Origin: Prevotellaceae bacterium
Lineage (GTDB): Bacteria; Bacteroidota; Bacteroidia; Bacteroidales; Bacteroidaceae
NCBI GenBank assembly: GCA_019420585.1
Contig: JAHZGX010000034.1
Span: 62,001 to 126,000 of the forward strand
DNA: 64,000 nucleotides
Reading direction: 5' to 3'
The first letter of the stretch is position 1, and each line of letters opens with the position of its first letter. The notes beneath the pieces were generated by a model. It searched no databases, had not been told where the DNA came from, and worked only from the letters and a program-made list of their open reading frames with translations. A program made the position numbers and the translations under genes. Positions 8,578 to 17,586 of the stretch are shown one piece after another.

Positions 8578-10302
8578 ATGACCATATATCAGGTACTGAC
8601 CCGACTCTTCACCAACGACCGCACGGCCTGCATCCCCAATGGGACAAAGGATGAGAACGGATGCGGGACGATGGACAGCATCAGCGCCAAGGCACTGGAC
8701 AGCATACGATGTCTGGGAGCCACGCACGTATGGTTTACCGGTCTGATAGAGCATGCCACGCAGACGGACTATTCCGCCTGGGGCATTGCGGCCGACTGCC
8801 CGGATGTGGTGAAGGGAAAAGCCGGAAGCCCCTATGCCATCAAGGACTACTATGACGTGGATCCAGACCTGGCCACCCGAGTGCCACGCCGCATGAAGGA
8901 GTTTGAGAGCCTCGTCAGGCGCACTCATGAGGCCGGACTGGGCTTCATCATGGACTTCGTGCCCAACCACGTGGCGCGTCAGTACCACTCCGACGCCTGT
9001 CCCAAGGGAACCAAAGACCTGGGATCCGGCGATGACAAGACGCAAGCCTTCTCCACCCGAAACAATTTCTATTACCTCCCCGGCGAACCGCTGCGGCTGG
9101 ACAAGATTGCTCCTCAAGGCTCCGCATACCGCGAGACGCCGGCACTGGCTACAGGCAACGACTGCTTCACGGCCTGCCCCGGCACCCATGACTGGTACGA
9201 GACCGTGAAGCTGAATTACGGTGTGGACTATCTGGCAGGAGGCTACAGATGCTTCAATCCCCGCCCCGACACTTGGGACAAGATGCTCGACATACTACGC
9301 TTCTGGGCAGCCAAGGGTGTGGATGGCTTCCGCTGCGACATGGCAGAGATGGTGCCTGTGGAGTTCTGGCAGTGGGCCATCGGCACGCTGAAGTCAGAGT
9401 TTCCCAACGTCATTTTCATCGCCGAGGTGTACAATCCGGCTCTCTATCGCGACTATGTGCACCGCGGAGGCTTCGACTACCTCTATGACAAGGTGGGACT
9501 CTACGATACCCTACGCGCGGTGACCCGCCACGAGGCATCGGCACAGTGCCTGACATCATGCTGGCAGCAGGTGGATGACATAAGGCCACACATGCTGCGC
9601 TTCCTGGAGAACCATGACGAGCAACGCCTGGCAAGCGACTTCTTTGCCGGCGACGCACGCCGCGGACGCGCGCCACTGCTGGTCAGCGCCCTGATGGATG
9701 CCAGCCCCATGATGGTGTATTTCGGGCAGGAACTGGGCGAGAAGGGCATGGATGCCGAGGGCTTCAGCGGACGGGACGGGCGCACCACCATCTTCGACTA
9801 CTGGGCAGTGGACACCGTGAGGCGCTGGAGAAACGAAGGCAAATATGACACCAAACTGCTGACAGGCGATGAGCAGAGACTCAGATCCTTCTACGCACGG
9901 GTCCTGTCTCTGCGCGAGAGCATGCCCGTGCTGCGCTCCGGCAGTTTCTATGACCTCATGTATGCCAATCCCCACCTGCACAGGCAGTACGTGTTCGTAC
10001 GCTCGCTTGGCCAAGAGGATGAACTCATGCTCAGGAGCCCGGGCAAGGAGAAGTACGTGTTTGTGCGCTCGCTTGACCAAGAAGTGGTTGTGGTGGCCGC
10101 CAACTTCGATGACAAGGAAGCAGACATCAGCGTCAACCTGCCGCCCGAACTTTTCACGTTCCTTCGCCAGAAGGGCCAGACCTGCGTGCCTGCCCACGAC
10201 CTGCTCAGCGAAGAAGACACCCAAGTGGACTTCTCCCCCAGCACTCCCCTGCGCATACGCATACGCCCATGGAACGGTGTCGCGCTCAGAATCAGACTCT
10301 GA
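8578..10302 (+). CDS. GH13 alpha-amylase family glycosidase, cytosolic
   Basis: Alpha-glucan-active (beta/alpha)8-barrel enzyme, 574 residues from the ATG at 8578, chosen because it follows the fabD stop directly and gives the family N-terminus (MTIYQVLTRLF). Conserved regions: DFVPNH (126-131), GFRCDMAEM with nucleophile D254, FIAEVYNP with acid/base E283, and FLENHDEQR with D347. There is no signal peptide, so it should act on internal glucan or imported maltodextrin. The C-terminal beta domain contains a 22-residue near-duplication (YVFVRSLGQE then YVFVRSLDQE). The exact specificity cannot be read from the sequence. Confidence 0.88.
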   Translation: MTIYQVLTRLFTNDRTACIPNGTKDENGCGTMDSISAKALDSIRCLGATHVWFTGLIEHATQTDYSAWGIAADCPDVVKGKAGSPYAIKDYYDVDPDLATRVPRRMKEFESLVRRTHEAGLGFIMDFVPNHVARQYHSDACPKGTKDLGSGDDKTQAFSTRNNFYYLPGEPLRLDKIAPQGSAYRETPALATGNDCFTACPGTHDWYETVKLNYGVDYLAGGYRCFNPRPDTWDKMLDILRFWAAKGVDGFRCDMAEMVPVEFWQWAIGTLKSEFPNVIFIAEVYNPALYRDYVHRGGFDYLYDKVGLYDTLRAVTRHEASAQCLTSCWQQVDDIRPHMLRFLENHDEQRLASDFFAGDARRGRAPLLVSALMDASPMMVYFGQELGEKGMDAEGFSGRDGRTTIFDYWAVDTVRRWRNEGKYDTKLLTGDEQRLRSFYARVLSLRESMPVLRSGSFYDLMYANPHLHRQYVFVRSLGQEDELMLRSPGKEKYVFVRSLDQEVVVVAANFDDKEADISVNLPPELFTFLRQKGQTCVPAHDLLSEEDTQVDFSPSTPLRIRIRPWNGVALRIRL

Positions 10303-10520
10303 CCTCTCCCACCCAAACATATTTTCGGAACAGACACGGCGCAGCCCCAGACCTGGTACACGATACCCAGTCTGGGGCTGTGCCATACAGATGTCCAACC
10401 GCTTCCTGCCGCACATCCCTCCCTACAGCGAACTCGCGCAACCCGCACAGGAAGGCGGAGACACGGGACAACAAGCCCGCCTCCCGAGAGCCACCCACAC
10501 CACAACTGAAGCAGCCAAAT

Positions 10521-10575
10521 GCTACATACGTTAGTAGCCCAATGCTACATACGTTGGTAGCAACACGCTACATGC
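10521..10575. repeat. 23-bp-period tandem repeat array (GCTAC...GTAGC units)
   Basis: Two near-identical units starting at 10521 and 10544 (gctacatacgttrgtagc plus a variable 5-base tail) and a third partial unit at 10567 (gctacatgcgg). Each full unit begins with GCTAC and ends with GTAGC, an inverted repeat around a TACGT core. Function unknown. The period resembles that of the arrays at 17291 and 46269, but the core differs. Confidence 0.8.
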
Positions 10576-10834
10576 GGCCGACTGGGATTACGCAATCCAC
10601 ATGCACAAGGACCTGGCGCGTGTCATCCTAATGTCCGGGGCAAAGCATACCATTATGATTCCTTCATGTATCTGATGCACCGCCCCTGTCCGCGAAGCAC
10701 CACTGCCATGCAAGAACGGGAAGGGGGCGGAAGGAGACAGAGCGTGAATCGGAGACCAAGGCATTGCGCCTGCTCCATGATGCCACCGCCCAAGAAAAAG
10801 AGGAGAAGAGGGGAAGCATATAATCTTTTTTTCA

Positions 10835-10842
10835 TAATTTTG
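10835..10842 (+). promoter_or_regulatory. Putative -7 element for the GDP-fucose operon
   Basis: TAATTTTG, 36 bases before the manC ATG, fits the Bacteroidota -7 box. The preceding A/T-rich stretch has no clear TTTG at the right distance. Confidence 0.5.
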
Positions 10843-10878
10843 CAAAAAATAGCGTTTTATTGTCCAAAAGTAACCATT

Positions 10879-11940
10879 ATGGATAAAAAAAATCATCTGG
10901 TCATCATGGCCGGAGGAGTAGGCAGCCGCTTTTGGCCCCTGAGCACGAACGATGCCCCCAAGCAATTTGTGGACGTGCTGGGGTGCGGCCGCACGCTGCT
11001 GCAACTGACATTTGACCGCTTTGAGGGAGTGGTTGCCCCGGAAAACGTGTGGGTGGCCACCAGCAAGGAATACGCACAGCTGGTACGCAACCAGTTGCCC
11101 GAGATACCCAAGGAAAACGTCCTGTGCGAGCCATGCCGCAGGAACACGGCTCCCTGCATTGCCTATGTGTGCTGGCACATCAAGGCCAAGAACCCCAAGG
11201 CCAATATCGTGGTATCACCCAGCGACCACATGGTGACAGACCCCGTGGAGTTCCGCAGGGTCATCGGCACAAGCCTGCACTTCGTGGCCGAGACAGATGC
11301 CATCGTGACACTCGGCATGAAGCCCACTCGGCCGGAGACCGGCTACGGATACATACAAGCCGACCTCTCGGTGCCCTCCGCACGCAACCGGGAGATGTAC
11401 AGGGTGGACTCCTTCAGGGAGAAACCCGATACGGAGACGGCACAGAAGTACATCAGCCAGGGCAACTTCTACTGGAACTCCGGCATATTCATCTGGAATG
11501 TAAGCACCATCGTAAACGCATTCCGCGTATATCAGCCCGCCATCTCACAAATCTTTGAAGAACTCCTGCCCGTCTACGGCACCGCCGATGAGCAGGCTGC
11601 CATCGACAAGGCATTTCCCCGCTGTGAGAACATCTCGGTGGACTACGCCATACTGGAAAAGGCCGAGGAGATATTCGTGTGCCCGGCGCAATTCGGATGG
11701 AGCGACCTGGGCACCTGGGGCTCGCTGTTGCTGAACAGCCCCCAAGATGCACACGGCAACGCAAGCATGGGAAAGGAGGTACACCTGCACGAGACCTCAG
11801 GCTGCATCATCCATGTGCCCGAAGGCAACAAGGTGGTGATACAAGGACTGGAGAACTACATCGTGGCGCAGAAAGACGGCAACCTGCTCATATGCAGGCT
11901 CAGCGATGAGCAGCGCATAAGGGAGTTCAGCAACGAGTAA
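10879..11940 (+). CDS. manC: Mannose-1-phosphate guanylyltransferase
   Basis: Makes GDP-mannose from mannose-1-phosphate and GTP, the entry point for GDP-fucose synthesis. The protein is 353 residues from the ATG at 10879. This start is preferred because the preceding stretch is promoter-like and the family N-terminus is reproduced: VIMAGGVGSRFWPLS is the pyrophosphorylase signature. FVEKP-type active-site sequence appears as FREKPD, and ENISVDYAILEKA is also typical. The C-terminal phosphomannose-isomerase domain of two-domain ManC proteins is absent, as usual in Bacteroidota. It heads the manC-gmd-fcl-fkp cluster. Confidence 0.93.
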   Translation: MDKKNHLVIMAGGVGSRFWPLSTNDAPKQFVDVLGCGRTLLQLTFDRFEGVVAPENVWVATSKEYAQLVRNQLPEIPKENVLCEPCRRNTAPCIAYVCWHIKAKNPKANIVVSPSDHMVTDPVEFRRVIGTSLHFVAETDAIVTLGMKPTRPETGYGYIQADLSVPSARNREMYRVDSFREKPDTETAQKYISQGNFYWNSGIFIWNVSTIVNAFRVYQPAISQIFEELLPVYGTADEQAAIDKAFPRCENISVDYAILEKAEEIFVCPAQFGWSDLGTWGSLLLNSPQDAHGNASMGKEVHLHETSGCIIHVPEGNKVVIQGLENYIVAQKDGNLLICRLSDEQRIREFSNE

Positions 11941-11974
11941 GCACAAGACACGAACATCAGACATACAACACACC

Positions 11975-11988
11975 ATATATATATATAT
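11975..11988 (+). repeat. (AT)7 microsatellite directly before the gmd start
   Basis: Seven AT dinucleotides end one base before the gmd ATG at 11990, in the ribosome-binding region. Dinucleotide tracts of this length can slip; any effect on translation is speculative. Confidence 0.8.
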
Positions 11989-11989
11989 T

Positions 11990-13090
11990 ATGGAAAAGAA
12001 AAACATCGCACTCATCACAGGAGTGACCGGTCAGGACGGATCTTACCTGAGCGAATTTCTGCTGGAAAAGGGTTACGAGGTGCACGGAATCATCCGCCGC
12101 TCCTCTGTAGACTTCCGTCAGCGCATTGCGCACCTGGAAGGAAAGCCGCACTTCCACCTCCACTATGCCGACATGAGCGATTCCATGTCGCTGGTGAAAC
12201 TGGTGGGGAAGGTGATGCCGACCGAGATATACAACCTGGCAGCACAAAGCCACGTGCAGGTAAGTTTCGATGCGCCCGAATTCACGGCCGATGTGGATGC
12301 CGTGGGAGTGCTGCGCATACTGGAAGCCGTACGCACGAACCACCTGGAGGAGACATGCCGCATCTATCAGGCATCCACAAGCGAACTGTACGGCAAGGTG
12401 GAGGAGGTGCCGCAGAATGAGGAAACGCCTTTCCACCCTTACAGCCCCTATGCCGTGGCCAAGCTCTACGGCTACTGGATCGTGAAGGAATACCGTGACG
12501 CCTACGGCATGTTCTGCTGCTCGGGCATCCTGTTCAACCACGAGAGCGAACGCAGGGGCGAGACCTTCGTCACACGCAAGATCACCTTGGCCGCGGCACG
12601 CATTGCACAGGGCAAGCAGGAAAAACTCTACCTGGGAAACCTCTCCTCACTGCGTGACTGGGGCTATGCCAAGGACTACGTGGAGTGCATGTGGCTCATC
12701 CTGCAGCAGGAGAAGCCCGAGGACTTCGTGATTGCCACCGGCGTGCAGCACAGCGTGAGGGAATTCTGTTACTACGCCTTCAAGCATGCCGGCATCGAAC
12801 TGGAGTTCCAGGGAGAGGGCTTGGACGAGAAGGGAATAGACAAGGCCACGGGACGAGTGCTGGTGGAGGTGAGCGAGGACTTCTATCGTCCCACCGACGT
12901 AGTCAACCTGTGGGGTGACCCCACCAAGGCCCGCACCAAACTGGGATGGGATCCGCTCAAGAAGACATCCTTTGAACAACTGGTGGCCATCATGGTCAAG
13001 CATGACATGGAACAGGTGGCGGCAGAGCACGTGGCACAGGTGATGCGCGTGAACCTCGCCGAATACCTGGAAAAGGGACTCGTGAAATAA
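11990..13090 (+). CDS. gmd: GDP-mannose 4,6-dehydratase
   Basis: Converts GDP-mannose to GDP-4-keto-6-deoxymannose with bound NADP. It is an extended short-chain dehydrogenase of 366 residues. Visible motifs: ALITGVTGQDGSYLSEFL (nucleotide-binding loop), RRSS for NADP phosphate, the catalytic TSELYG stretch (threonine, glutamate) with YSPYAVAKLYGYW carrying the YxxxK pair, and NHESERRGETFVTRK for substrate binding. It is preceded by manC and followed 15 bases later by fcl, so the operon order follows the pathway. Confidence 0.96.
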   Translation: MEKKNIALITGVTGQDGSYLSEFLLEKGYEVHGIIRRSSVDFRQRIAHLEGKPHFHLHYADMSDSMSLVKLVGKVMPTEIYNLAAQSHVQVSFDAPEFTADVDAVGVLRILEAVRTNHLEETCRIYQASTSELYGKVEEVPQNEETPFHPYSPYAVAKLYGYWIVKEYRDAYGMFCCSGILFNHESERRGETFVTRKITLAAARIAQGKQEKLYLGNLSSLRDWGYAKDYVECMWLILQQEKPEDFVIATGVQHSVREFCYYAFKHAGIELEFQGEGLDEKGIDKATGRVLVEVSEDFYRPTDVVNLWGDPTKARTKLGWDPLKKTSFEQLVAIMVKHDMEQVAAEHVAQVMRVNLAEYLEKGLVK

Positions 13091-13105
13091 AACGGAGGAG
13101 AGGCA

Positions 13106-14257
13106 ATGCTTGACAAAAGCACGAGAATCTTTGTGGCAGGACATCACGGACTGGTGGGGTCTGCCATATGGAACAACCTGAAGCAGAGAGGATATGAACA
13201 TCTGATAGGACGGAGCCACAAGGAACTGGACTTGCTGGATCCCGTGGCCGTCAAGGACTTCTTCGACCGGGAACAGCCACAGGCCGTGGTGCTGGCAGCC
13301 GCACACGTGGGAGGCATCATGGCCAATCTGCAGTACCGCGCAGACTTCATCTATCAGAACCTGCAGATACAGCAGAACGTGATAGGAGAGAGTTGGAAGC
13401 ACGGGGTGGAGAAGCTGCTCTTCCTGGGCAGCACTTGCATCTATCCCGGAGAGGCTCCCCAGCCCATGCCCGAAGACTGCCTGCTGACCAGCGAACTGGA
13501 GTATACCAACGAGCCTTATGCCATTGCCAAGATTGCAGGACTCAAGATGTGCGAGTCATTCAACCTGCAGTACGGCACCAACTACATAGCCGTGATGCCC
13601 ACCAATCTCTATGGGCCGAACGACAACTTCCATCTGGAGAACAGCCACGTGTTGCCTGCCATGATACGCAAGGTGTACCTGGCCAAGTGCCTGAGCGAGG
13701 ATGACTGGGATACCGTACGTAAGGACATTGGCCTGAGACCCGTGACCATGAAACAGACTCAACTGCGTGTGTGCGCCACTTCCAGTGAACAAGACATACT
13801 CACCGTGCTCGCTTCCTACGGCATTGAGAAAGGGCGGGTGACCCTGTGGGGCACGGGAGCACCCATGCGCGAGTTCCTCTGGAGTGAGGAGATGGCGGAT
13901 GCCAGTGTGCACTGCCTGCTCAACGTAGATTTCAAGGATGTGCTTGAGACCACACAGATGAAGGTCAACCACGACGGCATACGCGAGATACGCAACTGCC
14001 ACATCAACGTAGGTACGGGCAAGCAACTCAGCATACGTGAGTGCGCGGAGAAGATTGTGAAGGAGATAGGATTCCGCGGAGACTTGTGCTGGGACAGCAC
14101 CAAACCCGACGGCACAATGCTCAAGTTGACAGACGTGAGCAAACTGCACAGGTTGGGCTGGCACCACAGCATTGAGATTGATGAAGGCATACACCGCCTG
14201 TATGACTGGTACCGGAAGGGCATCTGCATCAATCACAAGGAAGAGACAGAGGCTTAG
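13106..14257 (+). CDS. fcl: GDP-L-fucose synthase
   Basis: Epimerase/reductase that turns the Gmd product into GDP-L-fucose using NADPH. The protein is 383 residues, longer than the roughly 320 of the E. coli enzyme but common for Bacteroidota, with an insertion around residues 205-255. Motifs: FVAGHHGLVGSAI at the N-terminus, AAHVGGI, LGSTCIYP, and the catalytic YAIAKIAG with the YxxxK pair. The start is preceded by a purine-rich, Shine-Dalgarno-like run (ggaggagagg, 13094-13103), unusual for this phylum. Confidence 0.95.
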   Translation: MLDKSTRIFVAGHHGLVGSAIWNNLKQRGYEHLIGRSHKELDLLDPVAVKDFFDREQPQAVVLAAAHVGGIMANLQYRADFIYQNLQIQQNVIGESWKHGVEKLLFLGSTCIYPGEAPQPMPEDCLLTSELEYTNEPYAIAKIAGLKMCESFNLQYGTNYIAVMPTNLYGPNDNFHLENSHVLPAMIRKVYLAKCLSEDDWDTVRKDIGLRPVTMKQTQLRVCATSSEQDILTVLASYGIEKGRVTLWGTGAPMREFLWSEEMADASVHCLLNVDFKDVLETTQMKVNHDGIREIRNCHINVGTGKQLSIRECAEKIVKEIGFRGDLCWDSTKPDGTMLKLTDVSKLHRLGWHHSIEIDEGIHRLYDWYRKGICINHKEETEA

Positions 14258-14303
14258 CCCTGCACTGCCTGCCGCGCAACACGCAAACAAACAGACACAC
14301 GTC

Positions 14304-17156
14304 ATGACAAAGAAACTGCTTTCCCTCCCTCCGAACTTAGTACACAGTTTCCACAACATTGAGAGAGTCTCACCCCAGGAATACTTCTGTACCAGCGACC
14401 CCATCGGGAAAAAACTGGGCAGCGGAGGAGGCACCACATGGCTGCTGGAAGCCTGCAGGCAGGAGGAGTGCCCAGTTTTGTCCATGGAAGAATGGCTTCC
14501 CAGAGAAAAGCGCATCTTGCTCCATGCAGGCGGGCAAAGCCGTCGCCTGCCCGCCTATGCGCCGGGCGGAAAGATTCTCACCCCCATACCAGTATTCCGC
14601 TGGAGCCGCGGACAACGCATCTCACAGAACTTGCTCCAACTGCAGTTGCCACTCTACGAGCGTATCATGGATGCTGCGCCCGATGGGGTTCACACGCTCA
14701 TCGCCAGCGGAGATGTGTACATAAGGGCTGGCAAACTGCAACCTATCCCTCAGGCCGACGTGGTGTGTTACGGATTGTGGGTAGATCCATCACTGGCCAA
14801 GAACCACGGCGTATTCTTCTCCAGACGGGACACCCCGGGCCAACTGGACTTCATGCTGCAAAAGCCCAGCGTGGAACGACTGGGAAAACTGCTGCATACA
14901 CATCTCTTCCTAATGGACGTGGGCATCTGGCTCCTCAGTGACCGTGCCGTCAGACTGCTGGCTGAGCGAAGCAGGAAAGCCGATGAAAGCATAGGATGTT
15001 ATGACCTTTACAGCGATTTCGGATGCGCCCTGGGGAAGCATCCCTCAAGTCCGGACAGGCTGCTGGACGGGCTTTCCACAGCCATCCTACCGCTCCAAGA
15101 CGGTGAGTTCTACCACTATGGAACAAGCCGCGAGATGCTCAGCAGCACGCTCAGCATACAGAATCTGGTGTATGACCAGAGGCGCATCATGCACCTGGGT
15201 ATCAAGCCCCATCCCTCCATATTCATACAGAACGCACAATGTCAGACCATTCTGACCGAGGAGAACAGCAACACCTGGATAGAAAACTCTTGGGTGGGAA
15301 AACACTGGAAACTGCATGGCAACAATATCGTGACAGGCATACCCCAAAACGACTGGCATGTAAACCTGCCACAGGGAGTGTGTGTGGACATGGTGCCCAT
15401 CGACACTCCACAGCCCCATGCCTATGCACTGCGTCCCTACGGGATGAACGATGCATTCAGAGGTGACATCACAGATTCCCGGGTCACCTACTTGGGCATG
15501 AGTGTCAGCAAATGGGCATCAGACAGAGGAGTCAGCCTTGAGGAAATACAGCCACAAGCCGACTTGCAGGCCGCACGCATCTTCCCGATAAGCCAGGACA
15601 TGGAACAACTGGGACGCATGCTGAACTGGATGGTGCACGATACCGAAGACTCTGACGCACGCGAGATGTGGCGCAATGCGCCCAAGGTGAGTGCCAACGA
15701 ACTGTCGGACAAGGCCAATCTGCAACGCCTGCAAGCACAACGTGAGGATTTTCTCAGCCACAATCTCACAGAACTGGCCGCCAATTATCGCCGCAGCATA
15801 TTCTATCAGACCAACCTGGACGATACGGCACGTAAGTTTGCACGGTACAATCTGCCATTGCCGGAAGCACTGAACGAGGATGCTCCTCTGCTCACCCGTA
15901 TCAGCGACCAAATGTTCCGCCACCGCGTGATTACACTCCGCGGAGAGGAAGACACACAGCATGAACAGGCTGCCTTCATGCTGCTGAGGGACGGTCTTGT
16001 GAGCCAGGCACGCAAGGACAAGCAGATGCCCACTATGAACGTGCTGGCCGACCAGATTGTATGGAGCCGAAGCCCGGTGCGCATTGACCTGGCTGGCGGA
16101 TGGACTGACACCCCTCCCTACTGCCTGATAAACGGCGGAAACGTAGTGAACCTGGCCATCGAACTGAACGGGCAACCTCCTCTGCAGGTGTATGTAAAGC
16201 CCTCTGCACGGCATGAAATTACATTGCGAAGCATTGACCTGGGGGCAGAAGAACACATAAAGACCTACGAACAATTGCAACGCTACGCACTGCTAGGTTC
16301 ACCGTTCTCCATTCCCAAGGCTGCCCTCTCGCTGGCAGGATTCCTGCCGGAGTACTGTGCTACCAGTTACCCAACACTCAAAGAACAGTTGCAAGACTTC
16401 GGCTGCGGCATCGAGATTACCCTGCTGAGTGCCATTCCGGCAGGCAGCGGGCTGGGCACCAGCAGCATCCTGGCAGCCACGGTTTTGGGTGCACTAAGTG
16501 ACTTCTGCGGTCTGCATTGGGACAAGTGCGAGATTTCCAACCGCACTCTGGTACTGGAGCAACTGCTCACCACCGGTGGTGGATGGCAAGACCAGTATGG
16601 AGGAGTGCTTCCGGGAGTGAAACTGCTGCTCACGGGTGACGGGTTCATGCAGACACCGGAAGTGCGCTGGTTGAACGAGACGCTCTACACCGACCCGCAG
16701 TACAGCGGCTGCCACCTACTCTATTACACGGGCATCACACGCACGGCAAAGAAGATACTGGCCGAGATAGTACGCTCAATGTTCCTTTTTGAAACAGGTC
16801 ACATGGAACTTCTGGCCGAAATGAAAGAGCATGCCCTGGAAGTCTACGAGGCATTCCAGCAGTGTGACTATGACCGTGTGGGACGCTTGGTAAGGCGCAC
16901 ATGGCAGCAGAACCAATTGCTGGACAGCGGCACGAATCCCGAAGCAGTGCAATCCATCACCCGACTCATTGATGACCTGTGCACGGGCTATAAACTTCCG
17001 GGAGCGGGAGGAGGAGGCTACCTATACATGATGGCCAAGGACCCTGAGGCCGCAGCACGCATCAAGAGGATTCTGACAGAGCGGCGTCCCAACGCGAAAG
17101 CACGTTTCGTGGACATGACACTGAGCCCCACCGGGCTCCAGACAAGCCGTTCATAA
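14304..17156 (+). CDS. fkp: Bifunctional L-fucokinase/fucose-1-phosphate guanylyltransferase
   Basis: Salvages free L-fucose: the C-terminal half makes fucose-1-phosphate and the N-terminal half makes GDP-fucose. The ATG at 14304 gives 950 residues, essentially the length of Bacteroides fragilis Fkp. The N-terminal half carries LLHAGGQSRRLPAYAPGGK, the pyrophosphorylase signature. The C-terminal half is a GHMP kinase with RIDLAGGWTDTPPY, AIPAGSGLGTSSILA and LPGAGGGGYLYM. It closes the manC-gmd-fcl cluster, so both routes to GDP-fucose lie together. In Bacteroides the product decorates capsule and surface glycoproteins (established knowledge). Confidence 0.96.
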   Translation: MTKKLLSLPPNLVHSFHNIERVSPQEYFCTSDPIGKKLGSGGGTTWLLEACRQEECPVLSMEEWLPREKRILLHAGGQSRRLPAYAPGGKILTPIPVFRWSRGQRISQNLLQLQLPLYERIMDAAPDGVHTLIASGDVYIRAGKLQPIPQADVVCYGLWVDPSLAKNHGVFFSRRDTPGQLDFMLQKPSVERLGKLLHTHLFLMDVGIWLLSDRAVRLLAERSRKADESIGCYDLYSDFGCALGKHPSSPDRLLDGLSTAILPLQDGEFYHYGTSREMLSSTLSIQNLVYDQRRIMHLGIKPHPSIFIQNAQCQTILTEENSNTWIENSWVGKHWKLHGNNIVTGIPQNDWHVNLPQGVCVDMVPIDTPQPHAYALRPYGMNDAFRGDITDSRVTYLGMSVSKWASDRGVSLEEIQPQADLQAARIFPISQDMEQLGRMLNWMVHDTEDSDAREMWRNAPKVSANELSDKANLQRLQAQREDFLSHNLTELAANYRRSIFYQTNLDDTARKFARYNLPLPEALNEDAPLLTRISDQMFRHRVITLRGEEDTQHEQAAFMLLRDGLVSQARKDKQMPTMNVLADQIVWSRSPVRIDLAGGWTDTPPYCLINGGNVVNLAIELNGQPPLQVYVKPSARHEITLRSIDLGAEEHIKTYEQLQRYALLGSPFSIPKAALSLAGFLPEYCATSYPTLKEQLQDFGCGIEITLLSAIPAGSGLGTSSILAATVLGALSDFCGLHWDKCEISNRTLVLEQLLTTGGGWQDQYGGVLPGVKLLLTGDGFMQTPEVRWLNETLYTDPQYSGCHLLYYTGITRTAKKILAEIVRSMFLFETGHMELLAEMKEHALEVYEAFQQCDYDRVGRLVRRTWQQNQLLDSGTNPEAVQSITRLIDDLCTGYKLPGAGGGGYLYMMAKDPEAAARIKRILTERRPNAKARFVDMTLSPTGLQTSRS

Positions 17157-17251
17157 GTGCTCACGAAACAGAGGGAAGGATTCACACAGCCGACATCCGA
17201 CACCGTCAAGAAAGCAGGAAACACCAGCTCACTGGATAAGTTTTGAACTAC

Positions 17252-17284
17252 ACCCCAAAAGTTTTGTGTCCAACTTTTTGGGGT
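17252..17284. repeat. Hairpin resembling an insertion-sequence end relic
   Basis: An inverted repeat, accccaaaagtt and its complement with one bulged base, separated by tttgtgtcc. The stretch (gaactacaccccaaaag... caactttttggggt) resembles end sequences I associate with IS3-type elements, but no transposase is nearby. It could instead be the fkp terminator. Confidence 0.4.
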
Positions 17285-17290
17285 CACTTC

Positions 17291-17365
17291 AAGTCACTTA
17301 AGGGTAGCAATCAAGTCATTTAAGGGTGCTAATCAAGTCACTTAGGGGTAGTAATCAAGTCACTT
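17291..17365. repeat. 22-bp tandem repeat array (CAAGTCACTT core)
   Basis: Three full 22-base units at 17291, 17313 and 17335 (aagtcacttaagggtagcaatc with few changes) and a fourth partial unit at 17357. The core AAGTCACTT is a palindrome around one base. The same core appears inverted in the array at 46269-46345. Too few and too short units for CRISPR, and no spacers. Function unknown. Confidence 0.85.
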
Positions 17366-17586
17366 GCAAGGGAACAAAGCCGCTTCGGAGCAAGGGGGCG
17401 ACTCTTTAGGGCAAATCAAAGAGGTGGCACCGGTAAAAAGTTCTTCCTTCTTTCAGAATCGCTAACTTATACGCTTATCCTCCTAGATTTATCTGGTGAA
17501 CCGAAATACCTGACAAATCCGTCAGAAAAGAATAATTGAATGCGAAGCACCAAGGTACGCACATGGTAAACCTGTGGCCTGCGCAT

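Larger units (their letters stand above)
10303..10878. other. Intergenic region between amylase and manC
   Basis: This 576-base gap has no convincing gene. It holds an 11-bp hairpin at 10342-10380 (cagccccagac and its complement) without a U-run, possibly ending the fabD-amylase transcript. It also holds a short-repeat array at 10521-10575 and the manC promoter near 10835. Long frames crossing it are GC-biased shadows. Confidence 0.6.
17157..17586. other. Intergenic region after fkp
   Basis: This 430-base gap between convergent fkp and the TPR gene holds no convincing gene. It contains an IS-end-like hairpin (17252-17284) that runs straight into a 22-bp repeat array (17291-17365). The remaining 220 bases show nothing recognisable. 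Confidence 0.6.

Noticed and set aside
17291..17365. CRISPR array
   Set aside because: Three to four contiguous 22-base units without unique spacers and with no cas genes in the window.
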